A stretch of 64,000 bases of DNA from an uncultured Candidatus Melainabacteria bacterium (GTDB taxonomy: Bacteria; Cyanobacteriota; Vampirovibrionia; Gastranaerophilales; Gastranaerophilaceae), in the NCBI GenBank assembly GCA_947364235.1, contig CANARY010000004.1, forward strand, positions 158,809 through 222,808. The letters run 5' to 3'. Below, piece after piece: positions 43,501 through 50,708 of the stretch. Positions within the stretch are counted from its first letter, which is position 1, and each line of letters opens with the position of its first letter. The translations under genes were made by a program, and so were the position numbers. The notes under the pieces were generated by a model. The model was not told where the DNA came from, did not search any database, and saw only the letters and a program-made list of their open reading frames with translations.

Positions 43501-44921
43501 TTTTGAAGATTAAAGAGTTTTCTTACGATAAGATAATTTCTTCTCTCGGAAGCAGAAATACACGTTTAAATATGCTTAAAGCAAGAGGCGGTATTGAAGT
43601 TTACAGGGATGATTTAGTATTCCATGATTTGTATATTAAAACTCAAAACCCTACTGACGCAAGGATTTTTAATATTATTTTTAGAAAGCCGAATATTAAA
43701 CAAGGGCAGTTTACTTCTGATTTAAGATTTAACGGCAAACTTTCAAATCCGCGTTTGATAGGAGATTTCCATATCTTCGAAACTAATATTCCTTTCTTTG
43801 ATACTACGATGAAAAATATTACATTTAAGTTTAAAGATAAAACAATTGATTTAACTTCAAAAGGTGAAATTTTAAATAATGATGTTGCTGTAAATGCAGT
43901 TCTGAAAAATAAACTCTCAGCACCATATTATGTTGAAAAAGCAGAAATTTATACGAAAGTTCTGGATTTAAATTATTTAATTGAGAAAATGAAACTTTCC
44001 CAGCTTGAAGAAGGTCAGTCTTATGAGTCTCTTGAAGGTATTGATCTAGCTTCCATTATTGTTAATGATATGAACTTAAATGCAGATAGTATTCATTTAA
44101 GAAATATTATTGCAAAAGATTTCAATGCGGATATTTCGGTTAATGAAAAAAATGTTTTAAATGTAAAAGACTTTAAGTTCAATATTGCAAACGGTGTTTT
44201 AAATGGCAGGTTTAATTATAATTTTAAAAATAACAGCACAGCTTTAAGTTTGAAAGCTAAAGACATTGATGCAAACGATTTGGCTTTTGCGCTGTTTGAT
44301 TTAAATAATCAGATTTACGGCGAGCTAACAGGCGATATTAAATTATCTTGCAGCGGCGAAAGCTTTGAGAACTGTATGAAAACGCTAAACGGAAAAACTA
44401 CTTTCAATGTAAAAGACGGAAATATGCCTAAGCTTGGTTCTTTAGAATATCTTTTAAAAGCCGGAAACCTTTTGAAAGGCGGACTTACAAGTATTTCGAT
44501 TAACGGGGTGATTGATATTATTACTCCGCTTAAAACAGGAGATTTTTCAAATATTTACGGACTGATTAATATCAAAGACGGGATAGCAGAAGATATAGAA
44601 ATTTCTACGCGAGGAAAAGATTTGAGTTTGTTTATTACAGGAAAATATAATTTCGGCTCTGAAGAAGCAGATATGGAGGTTTTGGGACTGCTTTCAAGAA
44701 AAATTTCAACAATGTTCGGTCCTATTGGAAATCTATCTTTGAACACTTTGTTTAATGCAATTCCAGGAGTTGATTTGTCTAAGAATACAAAAGTTCTTGA
44801 AAATATTAACCGTATTCCGGGTATTGAGCTTTCAAGCAAGGCTTACCGCAAGTTTATCGCAGAAATTAAAGGAAACATAAACGGGGATAATTATGTTACA
44901 AGCTTTAAATGGATAAACTAA
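40590..44921 (+). CDS. Very large AsmA/TamB-like envelope protein
   Basis: This 1443-residue protein has one N-terminal membrane helix (about 8-28) and then a long series of amphipathic beta repeats, as in AsmA, TamB and YhdP proteins. These bridge the periplasm and move phospholipids or help outer-membrane assembly. Typical phrases are GVVDVKID, GDGNIDIIVKG, AKSEL-like GKSELSANAG and the AsmA C-terminal part LNGKTTFNVKDGNMPKLG with DIITPLKTGDFSNIYG. It resembles YhdP more than TamB because the C-terminus lacks a DUF490 end. The ATG follows a -10 by 8 nt with no Shine-Dalgarno. It implies a true outer membrane. Confidence 0.88.
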   Translation: MTKASKHIIIILSFYAFWILGIPFIFSKTLPQVCENISQNSDYIIEINKPQLFLSLLPTAKFKAENITLQSKTSEDLTQIANFEVSLRLLPLLSGRVHINKIYASDVSINSLLNKEFELDKDVLSKLRKTKIRCNEINLKKMFVNIHEPELNVPAVYTARDIYYKKNSQALKFYLESELKVQDNLSSAYVDLYLPKNNDITKSIVDIKFDNFDVAPLGDYLRQYLPEGVVQIKGVVDVKIDKQNLSASLKNFAILMKDSAKSIIFPAELDVLSQFGITSSKISFEKFELVSNNIKASLNGFVSNYMDSSRAFINLNVRLNNSRVEDIVNLLPPIIVEEFNVYKLKHYKFYGDAIGNFSVKGGLAEPEINGEVFINNGVLIKPIKNAKGATIKLDFTGKYVNFDVNVPAGGAERVWVKGGVELYNVKYADMHIWSTKKVNLETAEEKIIPIHEILNFIIGPVPIMDIKGDGNIDIIVKGNRKNPHVWGVLNVNNVKTFFNEVPDLVLTNANAVLTFDDQRAVFKTKQGLVDGKPIAINGNCNLYGKFDFDVSSASQNIGYLLNAIQTSTMIEEVKTMIPKLDIAEGTSNLKLKVFGSIVNIEDIQFNRNLFSKGEIELLGNTFGMQDVRITDTKGKVSFDGMNGQADVTGFIGKSELSANAGVKNSIADVNIAIPHLNINDILPLEGDLKSDFGSLFLDVAASYKGKVDVVEYDKVNFAAKILGTAPGNKLKISNGLITLKNNKLAVSGVNGRFENSGSTFDIDITADDISNAPKTNGVLRLKNFDMALLNMFGKYPFVPEEVKNFKFESGNVNLDCRIRNNKVEASSDLGGILFTYTPLELPIKIVNGSFMIRNNSLRLIKLNLLADNMPLLLDGIVNNIFDKKNFDIYVNSKPKQEFIDKYINKNQIYPVKIKGDIVYTLRLKGIKDDFDVKADVNMAPDSSIYHLGATVGDIENAIVLNLDTRILQNNILKIKEFSYDKIISSLGSRNTRLNMLKARGGIEVYRDDLVFHDLYIKTQNPTDARIFNIIFRKPNIKQGQFTSDLRFNGKLSNPRLIGDFHIFETNIPFFDTTMKNITFKFKDKTIDLTSKGEILNNDVAVNAVLKNKLSAPYYVEKAEIYTKVLDLNYLIEKMKLSQLEEGQSYESLEGIDLASIIVNDMNLNADSIHLRNIIAKDFNADISVNEKNVLNVKDFKFNIANGVLNGRFNYNFKNNSTALSLKAKDIDANDLAFALFDLNNQIYGELTGDIKLSCSGESFENCMKTLNGKTTFNVKDGNMPKLGSLEYLLKAGNLLKGGLTSISINGVIDIITPLKTGDFSNIYGLINIKDGIAEDIEISTRGKDLSLFITGKYNFGSEEADMEVLGLLSRKISTMFGPIGNLSLNTLFNAIPGVDLSKNTKVLENINRIPGIELSSKAYRKFIAEIKGNINGDNYVTSFKWIN

Positions 44922-44976
44922 ATGGGAATTGCGGATTTTTTTCTTAGAATTTCTTAACATAACTTAAGGAAAATCT

Positions 44977-45005
44977 TTGCAATTATTACGCTTTATGTGT
45001 ATAAT
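44977..45005 (+). promoter_or_regulatory. glyQ promoter
   Basis: TTGCAA (44977-44982), 17 nt, TATAAT (45000-45005). The start would be about 30 nt before the ATG at 45042, after which GAAGGA serves as ribosome binding site. Confidence 0.82.
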
Positions 45006-45041
45006 TTATTAAGTGTAAAATTTACAATAGAAGGAATTGAA

Positions 45042-45926
45042 ATGGCGCTTAATTTTCAAGATTTGATTTTAAATTTATCAAGATTTTGGTCTGATTACGG
45101 ATGTATAATTCAGCAGCCGTATGATATAGAAAAAGGGGCTTCAACAATGAATCCTGCCACTTTTTTAAGAGCTTTGGGACCAGAGCCGTGGTCAACAGCA
45201 ATGGTAGAGCCTTGCAGAAGACCGACTGATGCAAGATACGGTGAAAATCCTAATAGATTAGGACATTATTTTCAATATCAAGTAATTCTTAAACCTTCTC
45301 CGGATAATGCTCAAGAGCTTTATTTAAAAAGCTTGGAGGCTATGGGAATTGATTTAACAAAACATGATGTAAGATTTGTTGAGGATAACTGGGAGTCTCC
45401 GACTCTTGGGGCAGCTGGTGTAGGCTGGGAAGTTTGGCTTGATGGTATGGAAATTACTCAGTTTACTTATTTTCAACAGGTTGGCGGTTTAGAGGTTAAG
45501 CCGGTTGCTCTGGAAATTACTTACGGGTTAGAAAGAATTGCTATGTATATCCAGAACAAAGAGTCTGTGTTTGATATTATGTGGAATAACAAGTTAAAAT
45601 ACGGTGATATTTACCTCCAGAATGAGATTGAACAATCTAAATATAATTTTGAATATTCTGATGCTGACAGGCTGTTTGGTTTGTTTGACGCTTATCAGAA
45701 AGAAGTTGATAATTGTATTGAAGCAGAGCTTGTTCTTCCTGCTTATGATTATGTTTTGAAATGTTCTCATACTTTTAATCTTCTTGATGCAAGAGGGGTA
45801 ATCAGTAAAGATGAACGTATCAACTTTATCAACAGGGTAAGGACAATGGCTTCTGCTGTTGCGAATCTTTATGTTCAGCAGCGTGAAAAGCTTGGTTTCC
45901 CTTTGCTTAAAATAGCTGAAAAATAG
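45042..45926 (+). CDS. glyQ: Glycyl-tRNA synthetase alpha subunit
   Basis: The catalytic subunit of the alpha2beta2 bacterial GlyRS. Conserved blocks: [59 protein letters not shown] and [11 protein letters not shown]. Length 294 is standard. The ATG has GAAGGA; an ORF start 15 codons upstream does not. No beta subunit (glyS) is adjacent: the next gene is an amino-acid permease. Split glyQ and glyS occur in Cyanobacteria, which supports the lineage call. Confidence 0.96.
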   Translation: MALNFQDLILNLSRFWSDYGCIIQQPYDIEKGASTMNPATFLRALGPEPWSTAMVEPCRRPTDARYGENPNRLGHYFQYQVILKPSPDNAQELYLKSLEAMGIDLTKHDVRFVEDNWESPTLGAAGVGWEVWLDGMEITQFTYFQQVGGLEVKPVALEITYGLERIAMYIQNKESVFDIMWNNKLKYGDIYLQNEIEQSKYNFEYSDADRLFGLFDAYQKEVDNCIEAELVLPAYDYVLKCSHTFNLLDARGVISKDERINFINRVRTMASAVANLYVQQREKLGFPLLKIAEK

Positions 45927-46016
45927 AGCCTTAGAGTAGTTAATATTTCAACTCTATGACAAAAAAATAAAAAAGTAGGTTAGGAGATACCTGACAAAAC
46001 CGATGAAAGGCGATAA

Positions 46017-47615
46017 ATGGCAGAAAAAAACTTTTTCCCTGTGTCTCAGATATTGAGAAAGATGATTACGCGTAAAAATCCGGATGATGCTTTAGCGGGA
46101 GCGGCTAAAGGCGGACTGGAAAAGACTTTAGGAGTCTGGGATTTAATCATTTTAGGGGTTGGAGCTATTATAGGTTCAGGAATTTTTGCGATTGTAGGAA
46201 TTGCTGCTGCCGGCAGCGCAGACGGTTCGAGTCCTGGAGCTGGTCCTGCTTTGGTAATATCAATGGTCATTGCTGCTATTGCGTGCGTTTTTTCAGCGCT
46301 GTGTTACAGTGAATTTGCTACTATGATTCCTGTTGCAGGCGGTGCTTATACTTATACTTTTGCAACTCTTGGTGAATTTTCAGCTTGGATTATAGGCTGG
46401 ATTTTAATGCTTGAATATGCAATTGGTTTTATTGCAGTTGCTTGCGCTTGGACAAACCATTTTATGCAGTTTATAAAAGGTTTTTCTGCTGTTTTACCGG
46501 CATGGTTTGTTAATCCTCCAATTTGGCTGGTTAATGATTACCGTACTGCTGCTGGAATTGATTCTTCGGTTATTCCGCATTTTGCAGGAATTCCGTTTAG
46601 TATAAATCTTCCAGCAATTATTATGATTGCCATAACTACTGCAATTCTTGTAAAAGGTACTAAAGATTCTGCAAAAATGGCAGGAATTATGGTCGCTGTA
46701 AAGCTTGGAGTAATCGCTCTTTTTGTACTTGCAGGTGCGTTTTTTGTTAAGCCGGATAACTGGACTCCGTTTGCTCCAAACGGATTTGAAGGTGTGTTCA
46801 TGGGCGCTTTTATAATCTTCTTTGCTTATATTGGGTTTGATGCTCTGGCTACAGCTGCAGAAGAATGTAAAAATCCTCAAAAAGATTTACCTATTGGTAT
46901 TTTAGGCTCATTAGTTGTTACAACAATTGTTTATGTTCTTGTTGCGCTTGTATTAACCGGGCTTCAGCCGACAAGCGGAGGTGTTATTCCTGAGGGGTTG
47001 TACAAAGCTCCGATGGCTTTTGCAATGAGTGCAGTTAATCAAAACTGGATAGCTGCTTTAATTTCAATTGGTTCATTAGCAGGTTTAACTTCTGTTCTTC
47101 TTGTTATGCATATGGCTGCTACAAGAGTTTTATTTGCAATGAGCAGAGATAATTTTTTACCGGGTGTATTCCAAAAAATCCATCCAAAGTTCAACACTCC
47201 GCATATTCTGACAATTACAGTCGGCGTGGTTGGTATTTTAGGAACTTTGGTATTAGATTTAAATGTTGCAGCTTCGCTTTGTAATTTTGGTACATTCACT
47301 TCATTCATAATCGTTTGTGTTGCAATACTTATTTTGAGAAAAGTTGATCCAGACAGGCCAAGACCTTTTAAAGTACCTTTCTGTCCTTGGTTTCCTCTTG
47401 CGGGAATTGCTTGCTGCGGCGGTTTAATGATATTTTCAATGGTGATTTCAAAAGGTGAAGCAGCTGTATTATCGACAGAATTATTTGTTGTTTGGGTAAT
47501 TATGGGGGCTTTGATTTATGCTTCTTATGGTTACCGTAAGAATAGAAAAATGGAAAAATTAGCTGAAAATGAAGAAGTAGCAGGAAAAAATGAAATTGAA
47601 GCAGGTGTTAAATAA
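46017..47615 (+). CDS. APC-superfamily amino acid permease, copy 1
   Basis: A 532-residue permease of the cationic amino acid transporter/YfnA type with about 12 membrane helices. The first helix holds GVGAIIGSGIFAIVG, the substrate-binding signature; later FFAYIGFDALATAAEE and ATRVLFAMSRDNFLP are family hallmarks. It has 5' GAAAGG before the ATG. The 90 bp after glyQ has short imperfect stems but no recognised riboswitch. The 3' end overlaps copy 2 by 26 nt. Substrate unknown; basic or neutral amino acids are likely. Confidence 0.92.
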   Translation: MAEKNFFPVSQILRKMITRKNPDDALAGAAKGGLEKTLGVWDLIILGVGAIIGSGIFAIVGIAAAGSADGSSPGAGPALVISMVIAAIACVFSALCYSEFATMIPVAGGAYTYTFATLGEFSAWIIGWILMLEYAIGFIAVACAWTNHFMQFIKGFSAVLPAWFVNPPIWLVNDYRTAAGIDSSVIPHFAGIPFSINLPAIIMIAITTAILVKGTKDSAKMAGIMVAVKLGVIALFVLAGAFFVKPDNWTPFAPNGFEGVFMGAFIIFFAYIGFDALATAAEECKNPQKDLPIGILGSLVVTTIVYVLVALVLTGLQPTSGGVIPEGLYKAPMAFAMSAVNQNWIAALISIGSLAGLTSVLLVMHMAATRVLFAMSRDNFLPGVFQKIHPKFNTPHILTITVGVVGILGTLVLDLNVAASLCNFGTFTSFIIVCVAILILRKVDPDRPRPFKVPFCPWFPLAGIACCGGLMIFSMVISKGEAAVLSTELFVVWVIMGALIYASYGYRKNRKMEKLAENEEVAGKNEIEAGVK

Positions 47616-49131
47616 TTTATTAAAATGTAAAAGCCCTCAAGAGCTTATTGACGAAGGTTCGAGCTCTGGATTAAAAAAGACTTTAACTGTGTTTGATCTT
47701 ATTGTTTTGGGGATTGGAGCAGTTGTAGGAACGGGGATTTTTACGATTATCGGCAGTGCTATAGCGGGTTCATCAGATGGAGCCGGCGCAGGTTCTGCGG
47801 TTGTGGTTTCAATGATTTTAGCTGCTGTTGCAAGTGTGTTTTCTGCACTTTCGTATTCTGAAATCGCTGCAATGATGCCTGTTGCAGGCAGTGCTTATGC
47901 TTATACTTATGCTACAATGGGTGAGTTTATGGCGTGGATGGTCGGCTGGATTTTAATGCTGGAATATGCAATTGGCGACATAACTGTTGCAAGCGCATGG
48001 ACTGGATATTTTGTTCAGTTCTTAAAAGGTTTTAAACACATTCTGCCTGCTTTTGTTGTGAATTTTCCAATGTGGCTTAGAAATGATTATAGGACTATGT
48101 ATGAGTTTTGCAGTAAATACGGTCTGGACGTTCATGACAAAATGCCGTTTATTCATTTGCCGTTTGGTATCGAAATTCCTTTTGCGATAAATATTCCGGC
48201 GATTGCGATTGTGCTTTTGCTTACAATTTTGCTTGTTAAAGGTGTTAAAGAGTCGACAAAAGTTGCTACAATAATGGTTGGAGTGAATATGTTTATTATA
48301 CTTTCATTTATTGTAGTAGGAGCTTTTTATGTGAAGCCGGAAAACTGGACTCCATTTGCTCCAAATGGTTTAGAGGGAATTTTTACTGGTGCGTTTGTAA
48401 TTTTCTTTGCTTATATTGGTTTTGATGCAATTTCAACTGCTGCTGAAGAAACTAAGAATCCGCAGAGAGATTTGCCTATTGCGATAATGGGAACGCTCGC
48501 AATTTGTACAATTTTATATATTTGTGTAGCTCTTGTTTTAACAGGAGTTGTGCCTTTAGGAGCTATTGATACACAAGCTCCTCTTGCACATGCAATGAGG
48601 TTTGTGGGTATTAACTGGTATGCCGGATTAATTTCTGTCGGGGCTTTGTGTGCTCTTACTTCTGTGCTTTTAATTTATCAGCTTGGTACTACAAGAATTC
48701 TTTATGCGATGAGCAGAGACAGTTTCCTGCCAAAATCTTTGAATAAAATTCATGAAAAGTTTAAAACTCCGCATATTATGACTTGGATTGCAGGTTTAAT
48801 AGTAATTGTTTGTGCTTTATTTATGGATTTAAATATTTCTGCTGAGCTTTGTAATTTTGGAACGTTTACTTCGTTTATAATAATTTGTATTGCGGTTCTA
48901 ATTTTAAGAAAAACTGAACCAAATAGAGAAAGACCTTTTAAAGTACCATTCTGTCCTTGGTTTCCTATTTTAGGCATTTTGACATGTTTTGCTCTTATGT
49001 ATTGCAAGTTTAGTGCAAAAGCTACTTCTGCTTTATATTTTATCATCTGGCTGATAATTGGGGTTGCTATTTATGCAGGTTACAGCTATAGGTCAAAACG
49101 TTTGGAAGAAAATATAGAGCAAATACAGTAG
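47590..49131 (+). CDS. APC-superfamily amino acid permease, copy 2
   Basis: A 513-residue paralogue of copy 1, sharing GIGAVVGTGIFTIIG, FFAYIGFDAISTAAEE, TRILYAMSRDSFLP and KVPFCPWFP. It starts inside the end of copy 1 (26-nt overlap) with GCAGGA as ribosome binding site, so the pair is translationally linked. The two differ most in the large loop before helix 5 (copy 2 has an extra KYGLDVHDKMPF segment), which hints at different substrates. The tandem arrangement points to local duplication. Confidence 0.92.
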   Translation: MKLKQVLNNLLKCKSPQELIDEGSSSGLKKTLTVFDLIVLGIGAVVGTGIFTIIGSAIAGSSDGAGAGSAVVVSMILAAVASVFSALSYSEIAAMMPVAGSAYAYTYATMGEFMAWMVGWILMLEYAIGDITVASAWTGYFVQFLKGFKHILPAFVVNFPMWLRNDYRTMYEFCSKYGLDVHDKMPFIHLPFGIEIPFAINIPAIAIVLLLTILLVKGVKESTKVATIMVGVNMFIILSFIVVGAFYVKPENWTPFAPNGLEGIFTGAFVIFFAYIGFDAISTAAEETKNPQRDLPIAIMGTLAICTILYICVALVLTGVVPLGAIDTQAPLAHAMRFVGINWYAGLISVGALCALTSVLLIYQLGTTRILYAMSRDSFLPKSLNKIHEKFKTPHIMTWIAGLIVIVCALFMDLNISAELCNFGTFTSFIIICIAVLILRKTEPNRERPFKVPFCPWFPILGILTCFALMYCKFSAKATSALYFIIWLIIGVAIYAGYSYRSKRLEENIEQIQ

Positions 49132-49164
49132 GAATTTACTCAAAAAAATGTTATAATTTTATAT

Positions 49165-50157
49165 ATGAGAATTGTTTCAAATAAAGAATTAAGCAGTTAT
49201 AAAGTTTTACCGTTTGATTTGTATACTGAAAACAAGAATAAAATTCTTGAAGCTGGTGAAGTTTTGACTCCGGGCAAGCTTATTATGCTCAAGAATTACG
49301 TAAAAATTTATACAGAGGAGTATGCAAATGAAGATTTTAAAGAAGGTGCTTCTGAATCTAAAATAGCTGCTCCTTCTCAAGTTTTGAATTTTTCTTACGA
49401 AAGTATTGATGCTACTGATTTTGAAACAGTTATTAATGGAGATGCTTATGTAAAAACCGAGATTCAGGTAAGAATAAAGTATTTTTACAAGCGTATCTTA
49501 GATTTATTGATGCAGGGGTATTACGAAGAAGGTTTGTTAAAGCTGAATTCTTTAATTGGAGTTTTAAAGACAGAAGTGTTTAAAAAAGTTACCAAGTCTG
49601 GTAAAGGTTCAAAAGTAAGATTTCTTGGTGAATATGAAATTTGTCATCCTTTAAATGTTGCTGTTATTTCTGGTTTGATTGCAAAAAAACTTGATTATTC
49701 TGCAAGGTCCATCGATCATGTAGTCCTTGCGGCTCTTTTGCATGATATTGGGAAGCTGAAAATCAAATTATCTGACTCTGAAGCTATGCTTACAATGAAT
49801 GAAGATGAAGTAAAGGATCACACTATTATCGGATATAAGATGATAAAAGAAGAGTTTAAGCTTCCGGATGAAATTGCAAAGGCTGCATTGGAACATCATG
49901 AAAACAATGATGGTTCCGGTTATCCGCAAGGGTTATCAAGCGATTATATTTCTGAGTTCAGTCAGATTGTGAATGTCGCAAATTATTATGATAATCTTGC
50001 ATTTAACAGAACGCACGCTCTGGTAGTTAATAATAAAGAAGCTTTAAGGGCCATGCTTGAAGTCGGAACACGGAAGTTTGCTGCAAAAATTTTATATTCG
50101 TTTATACACATGTTTAATTATGATGATTCAAGAAGTTTTAACGACATGGTTGTGTAG
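49165..50157 (+). CDS. HD-GYP domain protein (cyclic-di-GMP phosphodiesterase family)
   Basis: A 330-residue protein with an N-terminal region of about 125 residues (LPFDLYTENKNKILEAGEVL, typical of this class) and an HD-GYP domain. Visible are HPLNVAVISGLIAKKL, AALLHDIGKL, the EHHENNDGSGYP block with an intact GYP and VANYYDNLAF. It probably degrades c-di-GMP, linking to pilus retraction (pilT). No receiver domain is attached. The ATG lies 7 nt after an extended -10 (TGT then TATAAT, 49149-49157), with no Shine-Dalgarno: leaderless. Confidence 0.93.
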   Translation: MRIVSNKELSSYKVLPFDLYTENKNKILEAGEVLTPGKLIMLKNYVKIYTEEYANEDFKEGASESKIAAPSQVLNFSYESIDATDFETVINGDAYVKTEIQVRIKYFYKRILDLLMQGYYEEGLLKLNSLIGVLKTEVFKKVTKSGKGSKVRFLGEYEICHPLNVAVISGLIAKKLDYSARSIDHVVLAALLHDIGKLKIKLSDSEAMLTMNEDEVKDHTIIGYKMIKEEFKLPDEIAKAALEHHENNDGSGYPQGLSSDYISEFSQIVNVANYYDNLAFNRTHALVVNNKEALRAMLEVGTRKFAAKILYSFIHMFNYDDSRSFNDMVV

Positions 50158-50226
50158 CTTTGGGTAATGCAGTATGTATAAGTTTCGTTAATCCTGTATG
50201 TGTTGTACAAATATAGGATTATTAAG

Positions 50227-50493
50227 ATGAATAAAGCAGATGAATTTCAAAAACTAATGGAAATCAGCAACACTGATAAAGTGATTGTTTTAACCAATCA
50301 TTACCAGATTACAGGTCATGTTTACGACTGTGAAAAATGTAATAAAGAGTCTTTTTTAAATCTGACAAACGCATCTTTGTGTTTGATAAATGATGTTTAT
50401 GGAAGCGATACTTGTGAAAAATATACAAGCTCGCATTATGACTGGCTGCACGTGAATTTTGATTCAATAACTGCATTCAGTTTTGCGGGATAG
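50227..50493 (+). CDS. Small Cys-containing hypothetical protein
   Basis: From the ATG with AGGA upstream it has 88 residues; a start nine codons earlier has no ribosome binding site. It has a CEKC pair near 37-40 and two more Cys, and predicted beta strands (KVIVLTNHYQITGHVY, ASLCLIND). It resembles no family I know; the VIVLTNHYQITGHVYDC stretch is Sm-fold-like but weak. It follows the HD-GYP gene after 69 bp and may be cotranscribed. Confidence 0.65.
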   Translation: MNKADEFQKLMEISNTDKVIVLTNHYQITGHVYDCEKCNKESFLNLTNASLCLINDVYGSDTCEKYTSSHYDWLHVNFDSITAFSFAG

Positions 50494-50708
50494 AAGGGGT
50501 AAATAGGTAAAAAAGTGGGTAAGTTGGTTTTGAGAATATAATCAGGATGTCCTTTCTGAATCCACAATAAAAAACCGGATATTTCTATCCGGCGAATCCC
50601 TATATTTTAATCGTAGTTTACTTAATCGTAAATTATACTCCTAGGGGTAAAGGGGTAAGTATAATTTTAATTTGAATTAACATTACCCGTTTTATTTACC
50701 CAATATAT
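50494..50708. other. Intergenic region with GGGTAA words and inverted repeats
   Basis: This 215-bp region holds GGGTAA at 50497, 50517, 50645 and 50653 and its complement TTACCC at 50683 and 50696, a 10-bp inverted repeat at 50630-50639/50658-50667 and two copies of TTAATCGTA about 15 bp apart (near 50607-50630). It has no convincing gene. A minus-strand terminator occupies 50566-50592. Confidence 0.7.
50566..50592 (-). terminator. Terminator of the GH13 gene
   Basis: On the minus strand the stem CCGGAT / ATCCGG (with GC extension) is followed by TTTTTTATT. It is placed about 115 nt after the GH13 stop, so the message has a long 3' end. Confidence 0.78.

Noticed and set aside
45927..46016. 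Possible riboswitch ahead of the amino acid permeases
   Set aside because: Only short weak stems are visible and no conserved aptamer core of a known amino-acid riboswitch or T-box can be placed in 90 nt.
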